From assembly GCA_007129225.1 (NCBI GenBank), contig SKVX01000007.1, positions 1 through 7,257 of the forward strand: a stretch of DNA of 7,257 nucleotides. Direction: 5' to 3'. The notes under the pieces were generated by a model that did not search any database, was not told where the DNA came from, and saw nothing but the letters and a program-made list of their open reading frames with translations. Every line of letters starts with the position of its first letter. Position 1 is the first letter of the stretch. Origin of the DNA: Halomonas sp. Its GTDB lineage: Bacteria; Pseudomonadota; Gammaproteobacteria; Pseudomonadales; Halomonadaceae. The position numbers were made by a program, and so were the translations under genes. Positions 1 through 5,785 of this stretch are shown here, piece after piece.

Positions 1-20
1 CCATCAGCCAGAGAATCCAT

Positions 21-1049
21 ATGCCAACGATCGATACCGATGACCTCGTCGCCGACCTGATCGCGATGCTGGCGATTCCCTCCCCTTCCCTCCATGCTCA
101 GCCGATGGTGGACTGGCTGGCCCCCAGGCTGGAGGCGGCCGGCTTGGAGGTGGCCACCACTGCCCGCGGCGACCTCCATGCGCAGCGCAAGGGAGATGCG
201 CCGCGGCGCGCCATCACCGCTCACCTCGATACCCTGGGTGCCATGGTGGTTCGCCGGCGTGACGATGGTCGCCTGGCGATAAGGCCCATCGGCACCTGGA
301 ACGCCCGCTTCGCAGGGGGTGCCCGGGTGCGGGTCCATGACCACGACGGCGGCTTTGCGGCAAGCGGCACGCTGCTGCCGGAGAAGGCCTCGGGGCACGT
401 CTTCAGCGAAGCGGTGGACGCGCAGCCCAGCGACTGGGACCACATTGCCCTGCGTCTCGACATGGTAGACACCTCCCCCGAAGTCTTGAGGACACTGGGG
501 ATAGGGGTTGGCAGCCTGGTCAGCGTGGAGAGCCAGCCGGAACTCACCGAGACCGGCTTCATCAACGCGCGACACCTGGACAACAAGGCGGCCATTGCCT
601 GTGTGCTCGCGGCGTTGCGTGCCGGTGCCGATGTCTCCGGCACACGACTGGTATTCTCCTGTGCCGAAGAGCTGGGTGTGGGGATGAGCGAGCCGCTGCT
701 GGCCGGGGTGGAAGAGGTGCTCAACCTCGATATCGCCGCCCAGGGCGAAGGCCAGCAGGTGTGTGCCGACGGGGTGACCATCGCCTTCATGAATAGCCAG
801 GGTCCCCTGCATCCGGTGGCGAGCAGTCGGCTGGTGAGGCTCTGCCAGCAGCAGGCGATTCCCTTCACCCGCGACTGTTTTCCCTTCTACTATTGCGACG
901 GCGATTCAGCCAGCCAGGCAGGCATGGACTTGCGCAACGCCCTGGCATGCTTCGGCGCCGATGCCTCGCACGGTTGGGAGCGGGTGCACTGCGACTCCCT
1001 GGTGGCGCTGACGCGGCTGGTGGTGGCCTGGCTCGATGATCAGGAGTGA
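21..1049 (+). CDS. M42-family metallopeptidase, NAGGN-system type (342 aa)
   Basis: Predicted cytoplasmic two-metal (usually Zn or Co) aminopeptidase of the M42/glutamyl-aminopeptidase fold. Visible metal and catalytic residues are His68 with Asp70 (AHLDT), bridging Asp187 (RHLDNKAA), the catalytic pair Glu216-Glu217 (SCAEELG), Asp237 (NLDIAAQG) and the final ligand His323 (ERVHCDS). The segment at about 75-165 between the first His and Asp187 fits the inserted dimerisation domain of M42 enzymes. Length is normal and there is no signal peptide. The SHGWERVH ending and the overall pattern recall the M42 subgroup found with NAGGN osmolyte genes (asnO, ngg), but the upstream neighbours that would confirm this lie outside the window. 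The ATG at 21 has a weak AGAGAA at 10-15. It may follow an upstream gene closely, since a frame open from the left edge stops at 41-43. It converges on and overlaps the regulator gene. Family confidence is high; the NAGGN role is moderate. Confidence 0.9.
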   Translation: MPTIDTDDLVADLIAMLAIPSPSLHAQPMVDWLAPRLEAAGLEVATTARGDLHAQRKGDAPRRAITAHLDTLGAMVVRRRDDGRLAIRPIGTWNARFAGGARVRVHDHDGGFAASGTLLPEKASGHVFSEAVDAQPSDWDHIALRLDMVDTSPEVLRTLGIGVGSLVSVESQPELTETGFINARHLDNKAAIACVLAALRAGADVSGTRLVFSCAEELGVGMSEPLLAGVEEVLNLDIAAQGEGQQVCADGVTIAFMNSQGPLHPVASSRLVRLCQQQAIPFTRDCFPFYYCDGDSASQAGMDLRNALACFGADASHGWERVHCDSLVALTRLVVAWLDDQE

Positions 1050-1051
1050 TC
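1038..1051. other. Inverted repeat holding both convergent stop codons
   Basis: A perfect 5-base inverted repeat, GATCA (1038-1042) and TGATC (1047-1051), flanks a GGAG loop. The peptidase stop TGA (1047-1049) lies in the right arm and the regulator stop (TCA on the + strand, 1040-1042) in the left arm, so the two genes overlap tail to tail by 10 bases. The stem is too short and has no T tract, so I do not call it a terminator. Part of the symmetry follows simply from two opposed stop codons. Confidence 0.6.
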
Positions 1052-1861
1052 GCGGCTTGCCAGGTGCTCGTTGAGCGCCAGGTAGTCACGACTCGGGCTC
1101 TGGCCGTCGGCGGTCTCGGCCCTGAAAAAGGTCCGCTCGAGCATGGCTTCCCTCTCTTCCATCAATGTCTGGGCGGCGCGCATGTGCTCGGCCATGATGG
1201 CACTCGCCTCGTCGGTTCGCTGGTGACGCAGCGCCTCGACCAGCCGCCGTTGGTAGTCGTGGCCGCGGCGACGCAGTTCGGGATAGGGGCGTGCGTAGAT
1301 ACGCTGGCAGACGGTCATGCTCATCAGCAGGCGTATCGGGAAGCGACACATCAGGGCGAGCAGGGGGTTCGGGCAGTGGTCCACCAGCAGTAGATGAAAC
1401 TCCAGCTCCTTGATGCGCTGCTCCCTCTCCTCCGCCAGGGACGTCGGCGGATGGTCATAGAAGGCCATCACCTGCTCGAGCTCTGATATGTCGTCTGCCT
1501 TCAGCCGGCAGGCCAGGCTCGCCACCAGGGCGGGCTCGAGCTGTTTCCTGACTTCGTAGATGTCATGGATGGTCGGCGGTCGGAAAAAGAAGTAGTTGCC
1601 GAGCAGCTCCATGGCGCGGTCATCGCTGACCTCCGACAGGAAGGCACCGCCGCCGGGGCCGGTGCGCGTCTGGACCAGGCCCTGGAACTCCAGGCCGCGC
1701 ATCGCCTCGCGGATCGTGCCTTTGGCGGCATCCAGGGCCTTGATCAGGTGTTCCTCGCTGGGCAGGCGATCACCGGGGCGAAGCTGCTGGGAGGCCACGT
1801 ACTCCTTGATGGCCTCGCCGATCGCTTCGGGGCGCTTGCGGCGTGGGGGTGATGAAGTCAT
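1040..1861 (-). CDS. GntR-family (FadR/FCD) transcriptional regulator (273 aa)
   Basis: Predicted cytoplasmic DNA-binding repressor or activator, probably controlling the transporter operon it ends. Residues 11-77 form the GntR winged helix-turn-helix, including LRPGDRLPSEEHL, the recognition segment TIREAMRGLEFQGLV and the wing TRTGPGGGAFL. Residues about 98-240 are a helical FCD effector domain. Its metal-ligand positions appear to be Glu152, His156 (ELEFH), His201 and His226; Glu152 stands where Asp is usual. The ATG at 1861 was chosen because it forms an ATGA overlap with the ATPase stop (1858-1860) and puts the HTH at its normal distance from the N-terminus. Longer in-frame starts at 1906 and 1930 would lie well inside the ATPase gene. 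The only SD-like match is GAGA at 1872-1875, ten bases upstream, so translation probably depends on coupling. The ligand cannot be read from sequence; a peptide or amino-acid-derived metabolite is an inference from context. Confidence 0.9.
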   Translation of the reverse strand: MTSSPPRRKRPEAIGEAIKEYVASQQLRPGDRLPSEEHLIKALDAAKGTIREAMRGLEFQGLVQTRTGPGGGAFLSEVSDDRAMELLGNYFFFRPPTIHDIYEVRKQLEPALVASLACRLKADDISELEQVMAFYDHPPTSLAEEREQRIKELEFHLLLVDHCPNPLLALMCRFPIRLLMSMTVCQRIYARPYPELRRRGHDYQRRLVEALRHQRTDEASAIMAEHMRAAQTLMEEREAMLERTFFRAETADGQSPSRDYLALNEHLASRDHS

Positions 1862-2883
1862 TCGCTGGCGGTCTCGTTGACGTCTCGGGTGTCCAGGCGT
1901 CGCCATGGCCCCACGGCGGGGTAGCGACAAGCGACTCGATGGTCACCGCTTTGTCCCAGCGTGTCCAGCCGTGGAACGGCTTGGCGGCAATCCGGTGCGG
2001 CCCGCGGGCAGCGGGGCGCAAAGGCACAGCCCGGCGGCGGGGCCAACGGGTCGGGCAGCTCGGCTTCGCCGGATTCGGCACGGATCGCCGGCCCTCCCGG
2101 GATCGGGGCGCTCTCCAGCAGCAGCCGCGTATAGGGGTGGGCCGGCGAGTGGAACAGGCGGCGGGACGGTGCCTGCTCGATGATGCGGCCGAAGTACATC
2201 ACCGCGATGCGGTCGCTGATGGTCTCCACCACCGAGAGATCGTGACTGATGAACAGGTAGGTGAGGTCGAACTCGCTCTTGAGTCGGCGCAGCAGCTTGA
2301 GCACCTGGGCCTGAATGGAAACGTCCAGCGCCGAGACCGGCTCGTCGAGCACCAGCAGCCTTGGCTCGGCGGCCAGTGCCCTGGCGATGCCGATGCGCTG
2401 TGCCTGGCCGCCGGAAAACTCATGGGGGTAACGCGAGATGAACTCGGGCCGCAGATTGACCACCTCCATCAGTTCGCCGAGGCGATTTTCCAGGGCCTTT
2501 CCCTCCAGGCCGCGCAGGTGGCGCAGCGGGGCTGCCAGGATGTCGCGGATCCGCTTGCGCGGGTTGAGGGAACTCAGCGGGTCCTGGAACACGTACTGCA
2601 GGCGACGGGAGAGAGCGTGCCGGTCCTTGTCACGCAGCGCCTGGAGATCCTCCCCGGCGAAGCGGATGTCGCCGGCGGTCGGGGTGTCGAGCCCGACCAA
2701 CAGCCGAGCCAGGCTCGATTTGCCGCAGCCGGACTCGCCGACAATGCCCAGGGTCTCGCCCTGGGCCACGTCCAGGTCGACGCCCTGGACGGCGTGCACC
2801 CCGGGGATGTCGGGGCCGAACCAGCGGCGGCCCCCGCCGAAGGTCCGGGTAAGGCCGCGGATCTCGAGGAGCGGCTCGCTCAT
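1858..2883 (-). CDS. DppF/OppF-type peptide ABC transporter ATPase (341 aa)
   Basis: Second nucleotide-binding subunit of the importer, acting on the inner face of the cytoplasmic membrane. Motifs are complete: Walker A GESGCGKSS (49-57), Q-loop Gln100 in YVFQDPLSSLNP, signature FSGGQ (156-160), Walker B LLVLDE (176-181), D-loop SALD (184-187) and switch His214. The C-terminal oligopeptide/dipeptide transporter extension follows (about 225-319, with HSPAHPYTRLLL) and carries four cysteines at 286, 292, 299 and 319. In some DppD-type homologues such cysteines bind a [4Fe-4S] cluster. The start at 2883 is well supported: AAGGAG sits seven bases upstream and the ATG overlaps the fusion gene's stop as ATGA. 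An in-frame extension to 2928 exists but reads into the fusion gene and adds 15 atypical residues. LNPRKRIRD and the slightly long N-terminus (GGRRWFGPD before the beta strand) fit the DppF side. The transported substrate is not determinable from this subunit. Confidence 0.95.
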   Translation of the reverse strand: MSEPLLEIRGLTRTFGGGRRWFGPDIPGVHAVQGVDLDVAQGETLGIVGESGCGKSSLARLLVGLDTPTAGDIRFAGEDLQALRDKDRHALSRRLQYVFQDPLSSLNPRKRIRDILAAPLRHLRGLEGKALENRLGELMEVVNLRPEFISRYPHEFSGGQAQRIGIARALAAEPRLLVLDEPVSALDVSIQAQVLKLLRRLKSEFDLTYLFISHDLSVVETISDRIAVMYFGRIIEQAPSRRLFHSPAHPYTRLLLESAPIPGGPAIRAESGEAELPDPLAPPPGCAFAPRCPRAAPDCRQAVPRLDTLGQSGDHRVACRYPAVGPWRRLDTRDVNETASE

Positions 2884-4778
2884 GTTAGGACTCCTTGAGG
2901 TGTTTCGAGGCCCAGCGGCTTGATGCATCGCACCTGGCGCTCGCTATCGGTGGCGTTCAGCCCGATCTCGCCGTGGCGGCAGGCTTCCACTGCCAGGTCA
3001 CAGCGATCGGCAAAGGCACAGCCCTCCGGCAAGGCGTCGGCCGCGGGGGGCAGTCCGGGAATCGCCGCCGGTTCATTGTCCGGCTCCCCCAGGCGGGGCA
3101 CGCAGTCAATCAGTCGTCGGGTATAGGGGTGGCGGGGGTTGTCGAGGATATCGGCGGTCGGGCCGATCTCGACGATGCGACCGGCGTACATGACGGCGAC
3201 ACGGTCGCAGACCTGGGAGACCACACCGAAGTCGTGGGTGATGAACAGCACCGCCGTGCCCTTGGACTCGCGTAGGTTCTGAATCAGTGCCAGGATCTGC
3301 GCCTGAACGGTGACGTCCAGCGCCGTGGTGGGTTCGTCGGCGATGATCAGCTGCGGGTCATTGGCCAGGGCCATGGCGATACCGACGCGCTGGCGCATGC
3401 CGCCGGAGAGTTCGTGCGGGTACTGGTCGGCGCGCCGCTCGGCGTTGGGGATGCGTACCTGATTCAACAGCGAGACAGCCCGCTCTCTAGCCGCCTGCCG
3501 CGACATCGGCCGGTGCTGTTGGATTGCCTCGACTAGCTGATCGCCGACCCGGAACAGGGGGTGCAGGGTGGAGAGGGGGTCCTGGAAGACATAGGCCACG
3601 TCTCGCCCCCGGATCCGCCGAATTGCACGATGCGGTAAGTCGAGCAGGTCCCGCCCTTCCAGGGCGATGCGCCCGCCGGTGATCACACCCGGTGGCGATG
3701 CGACGAGACCCAGCAGTGAGAGCGCGGTGACCGACTTGCCGGAGCCCGACTCACCGACCAGGCCCAGGCATTCGTTGGGCCTGATGGCAAAGCTTACGCC
3801 GTTGACGGCGCGATACGTGCGTCGGCCCACCTCGAAGTGGGTGTGCAGGTCCTCGACGTCCAGCAGGGCTTGAGTGTCGGAGCCGTTTTTGGGCGGCACC
3901 TGGCGGCGGCGAATGCGCGTGAAGGGGGCCGGGCGGGACAGGGCCCCCGACTTGAGACGCGGGTCCAGGGCGTCACGAATGCCGTCGCCCAGCAGGTTGA
4001 TGCTTATCACCAGCAGGAAGATCACCAGGCCGGGCAGGATGGCCACATGGGGGGCGTTGAGCATCATCCTGCGACCCTCGCCGAGCATCGAGCCCAGGTC
4101 GGCCTGGGGCGGTTGGGCGCCCAGGCCCAGGAAGCTGAGGCCGGCCGTCTCGAGGATCATCCAGCCAACCGTCGTCGACATGGTGATGACGATCACCGGC
4201 AGCACATTGGGCAGAATCTCGCTGGCCAGGATTCTCAGGTGTCCCTTGCCGGAGAGGCGAGCGGCATCGATGAACTCGCGATGGGCGATGCTGACGGTGA
4301 CGCCGCGGATATTCCGGGCGAAGAAGGGGATATTGACGATGGCGATGGCGTAGAGCGCGTTCATCAATCCCGGGCCGAGTACCGCGACGATGGCCAGGGC
4401 GAGCAGGATATAGGGGAAGGCCATCAGCATGTCGATGCCGCGCATCAGGGTATTGTCGGTGCGGCCGCCGAAATAGCCGGCGACGATGCCGATCAGCGAG
4501 CCGAAGAAGGCCGCCACCAGCGACGCGGCGATGCCCACCGCCAGGCTGATGCGCGTGCCCCACAGCAGCCGCGAGAGGATGTCGCGTCCCAGGGCGTCGG
4601 TGCCCAGCAGGTGGCCTTCCGTGAAAGGCGGCTGCAGGCGATTGGCCGGGCTGGTTGCGTTCGGATCGACCAGCGGCAGCCAGGGGGTGATCAGGCAGAG
4701 CAGCACGAGCAGGATGAGCAGCATGCCGCCGAAAGCGGCCAGGCGATTGCGGGCGATCAGCCGGATGAAGTCCGTCAT
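2880..4778 (-). CDS. Fused DppC-type permease / DppD-type ATPase (632 aa)
   Basis: One polypeptide combining a membrane subunit and a nucleotide-binding subunit of a peptide-type ABC importer. Residues 1-276 are a complete DppC-like permease: an N-terminal membrane helix at about 14-34, the LLGTDALGRDILSRL motif (57-71), further helices at about 78-100, 118-156, 195-215 and 247-265, an EAA coupling loop at about 168-195 (EFIDAARLSGKGHLRIL), and the family's ending LDPRLK. A basic linker (about 277-303) leads into a full ATPase: Walker A GESGSGKS (342-349), Gln399, signature LSGGM (457-461), Walker B LIIADE (477-482), TALD (485-488) and His515. The C-terminal extension has cysteines 587, 593, 600 and 618. 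GAGGA lies seven bases before the ATG, which overlaps the permease stop as ATGA. No ATG occurs between the domains; the only alternative start there is a GTG at Val294 with no ribosome site, so separate translation of the ATPase is unlikely. Such fusions are known but are a minority form. Confidence 0.93.
   Translation of the reverse strand: MTDFIRLIARNRLAAFGGMLLILLVLLCLITPWLPLVDPNATSPANRLQPPFTEGHLLGTDALGRDILSRLLWGTRISLAVGIAASLVAAFFGSLIGIVAGYFGGRTDNTLMRGIDMLMAFPYILLALAIVAVLGPGLMNALYAIAIVNIPFFARNIRGVTVSIAHREFIDAARLSGKGHLRILASEILPNVLPVIVITMSTTVGWMILETAGLSFLGLGAQPPQADLGSMLGEGRRMMLNAPHVAILPGLVIFLLVISINLLGDGIRDALDPRLKSGALSRPAPFTRIRRRQVPPKNGSDTQALLDVEDLHTHFEVGRRTYRAVNGVSFAIRPNECLGLVGESGSGKSVTALSLLGLVASPPGVITGGRIALEGRDLLDLPHRAIRRIRGRDVAYVFQDPLSTLHPLFRVGDQLVEAIQQHRPMSRQAARERAVSLLNQVRIPNAERRADQYPHELSGGMRQRVGIAMALANDPQLIIADEPTTALDVTVQAQILALIQNLRESKGTAVLFITHDFGVVSQVCDRVAVMYAGRIVEIGPTADILDNPRHPYTRRLIDCVPRLGEPDNEPAAIPGLPPAADALPEGCAFADRCDLAVEACRHGEIGLNATDSERQVRCIKPLGLETPQGVLT
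2891..2896 (-). promoter_or_regulatory. Strong ribosome binding site for the DppF-type ATPase
   Basis: AAGGAG on the minus strand ends seven bases before the ATG at 2883. It lies inside the last codons of the fusion gene and decides the ATPase start against the longer in-frame ATG at 2928. It is the best Shine-Dalgarno match in the operon, so this gene may re-initiate efficiently at the ATGA junction. Confidence 0.8.
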
Positions 4779-5722
4779 GCCTGGATCCTCGGGTCGAGCC
4801 AGTGCTGAAGCAGGTCGGCCAGCAGGTTGAACAGCACATAGGCTGCGGCGACCACCAGCACGCCGCCCTGAACCAGCAGCAGGTCACGGGTGGAGATGGC
4901 ATTGACCAGCATGCGGCCGATGCCGGGCCACTGGAATACCGTCTCGATGTAGACCGCACCGCCGATGACGAAGCCGGCCTGCACGCCGATGACCGGGATC
5001 AGGTTGACCAGTGCCACCTTGAAGGCGTGGCGCAGCACCACGCGATTCTCGCCCAGCCCCTTGGCGCGGGCCGTGCGGATATAGTCCTGGCGCAGGACCT
5101 CCAGCATGTTGGAGCGGGTCAGCCTGGCGATGACCCCGGCGGCTACCACGGCCAGGGCGATGGCCGGCAGCACCAGGTGATGCAGGATATCCAGCACTCC
5201 GCCGCCGCCGTAGGCCGCCGTCATGCCGCTGGCGGGAAACCAGCGCAGGCCCACCGAAAAGAACATGATCATCAGCATGCCGAGCCAGAAGGCCGGCACC
5301 GAAATGCCCACCAGAACCAGCAGGGTGATGATCCTGTCGCCCCAGCCATACTGGCGAACGGCCGAAACGATACCGGCAGCGACACCGACGATCGTGCAGA
5401 GTACCAGCGACGTGCCGGCGAGGATCAGGGTGGCACTGAAGCGCTCGAGTACCTCATCGAGCACCGGCCGGTTGAGCGCGTAGGAGCGGCCCAGGTCCCC
5501 CTGCAGGATATTGCCCAGCCACACCAGGTACTGCTGCGGCAGTGGCAGGTCCAGGCCGAGGTCGGCGCGCAGCCGCTCGAGGTTCTCGGGTGTCGCGTAG
5601 GACCCCAGGATGGCCTGGGCCGGATCGCCTGGGATCAGCGACATGATCGAGAAGACGATGACGGAGAGTCCGAGCAGCACCGGCAGGGTCAGCAGCAGAC
5701 GGTGAAGTGCGTAGCGGATCAT
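4775..5722 (-). CDS. DppB/OppB-type peptide ABC transporter permease (315 aa)
   Basis: First inner-membrane subunit, which pairs with the permease half of the fusion to form the translocation pore. The N-terminus MIRYALHRLLLTLPVLLGLSV is a typical DppB first helix, followed by IPGDPAQAILG (30-40). Further hydrophobic segments lie at about 97-122, 131-157, 181-200, 238-257 and 281-305. The EAA coupling loop is at 213-240 (DYIRTARAKGLGENRVVLRHA), followed by the family motif ETVFQWPGIGRML (260-272). Length is usual for the family. The ATG at 5722 is the only sensible start, although its ribosome site is weak (GGA about 11 bases upstream). It lies 63 bases after the binding-protein stop, and a stem-loop occupies that gap. 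Its own stop overlaps the fusion start as ATGA (4775-4778). Family is certain; the choice between dipeptide, oligopeptide, nickel or glutathione as substrate cannot be made from this subunit. Confidence 0.95.
   Translation of the reverse strand: MIRYALHRLLLTLPVLLGLSVIVFSIMSLIPGDPAQAILGSYATPENLERLRADLGLDLPLPQQYLVWLGNILQGDLGRSYALNRPVLDEVLERFSATLILAGTSLVLCTIVGVAAGIVSAVRQYGWGDRIITLLVLVGISVPAFWLGMLMIMFFSVGLRWFPASGMTAAYGGGGVLDILHHLVLPAIALAVVAAGVIARLTRSNMLEVLRQDYIRTARAKGLGENRVVLRHAFKVALVNLIPVIGVQAGFVIGGAVYIETVFQWPGIGRMLVNAISTRDLLLVQGGVLVVAAAYVLFNLLADLLQHWLDPRIQA
4786..4790 (-). promoter_or_regulatory. Ribosome binding site for the permease-ATPase fusion
   Basis: GAGGA on the minus strand ends seven bases before the ATG at 4778 and lies within the last codons of the DppB-type gene. 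Together with the ATGA overlap it supports that start and coupled translation of the two membrane subunits. Confidence 0.65.
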
Positions 5723-5746
5723 GATGGCGGTGTCCGAATCGGGTAT

Positions 5747-5778
5747 GCCGACGGCACGGCCAGAGCCATGCCGCCAGC
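5747..5778 (-). promoter_or_regulatory. Intercistronic stem-loop between binding protein and permease genes
   Basis: In operon-sense RNA this forms an 11-bp stem, GGCGGCAUGGC with GCCGUGCCGUC, around a UCUG loop. It extends outward by three more pairs (U-G, C-G, G-C), giving 14 bp. Three of the pairs are G-U, and these become A-C mismatches in RNA of the opposite strand, so the structure belongs to the operon transcript. It starts 7 bases after the binding-protein stop. No U tract follows (AUACCCGA), so I read it as a 3' stabiliser or partial attenuator that raises the ratio of binding protein to membrane subunits, as is common in ABC importer operons, and not as a full terminator. The structure is seen directly; its function is inferred. 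Confidence 0.7.
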
Positions 5779-5785
5779 GGTCGGG

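Noticed and set aside
1843..2898. Long open frame of 351 codons on the + strand opposite the DppF-type ATPase
   Set aside because: It is antisense to a gene with every ABC ATPase motif. GC-rich codon bias leaves the opposite frame free of stops. The product is low-complexity (Gln, Gly, Ala, Arg-rich), without a recognisable domain or ribosome site.
3870..3950. Fusion linker as a possible sequencing frameshift or programmed frameshift site (CCC AAA AAC)
   Set aside because: The frame is continuous, and no ATG start or adjacent stop in another frame would restore two ordinary genes. The A-run does not match a canonical slippery heptamer in the zero frame.
3837..4808. Long open frame of 323 codons on the + strand opposite the permease-ATPase fusion
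   Set aside because: It is a shadow of the true gene. The translation is a hydrophilic repeat-like mixture of Gln, Asp, Gly and His with no family resemblance, and it is typical of the antisense of membrane-protein codons.
3973..4959. Alternative minus-strand frame across the two permease genes
   Set aside because: It is out of frame with both clear permeases. The product is rich in Arg, His and Pro with no membrane segments, as expected of a GC-rich shadow frame.
5747..5778. Stem-loop as an intrinsic terminator
   Set aside because: No U tract follows the stem in the operon transcript, and the downstream permease is needed for a working importer. A stabiliser or attenuator fits better.
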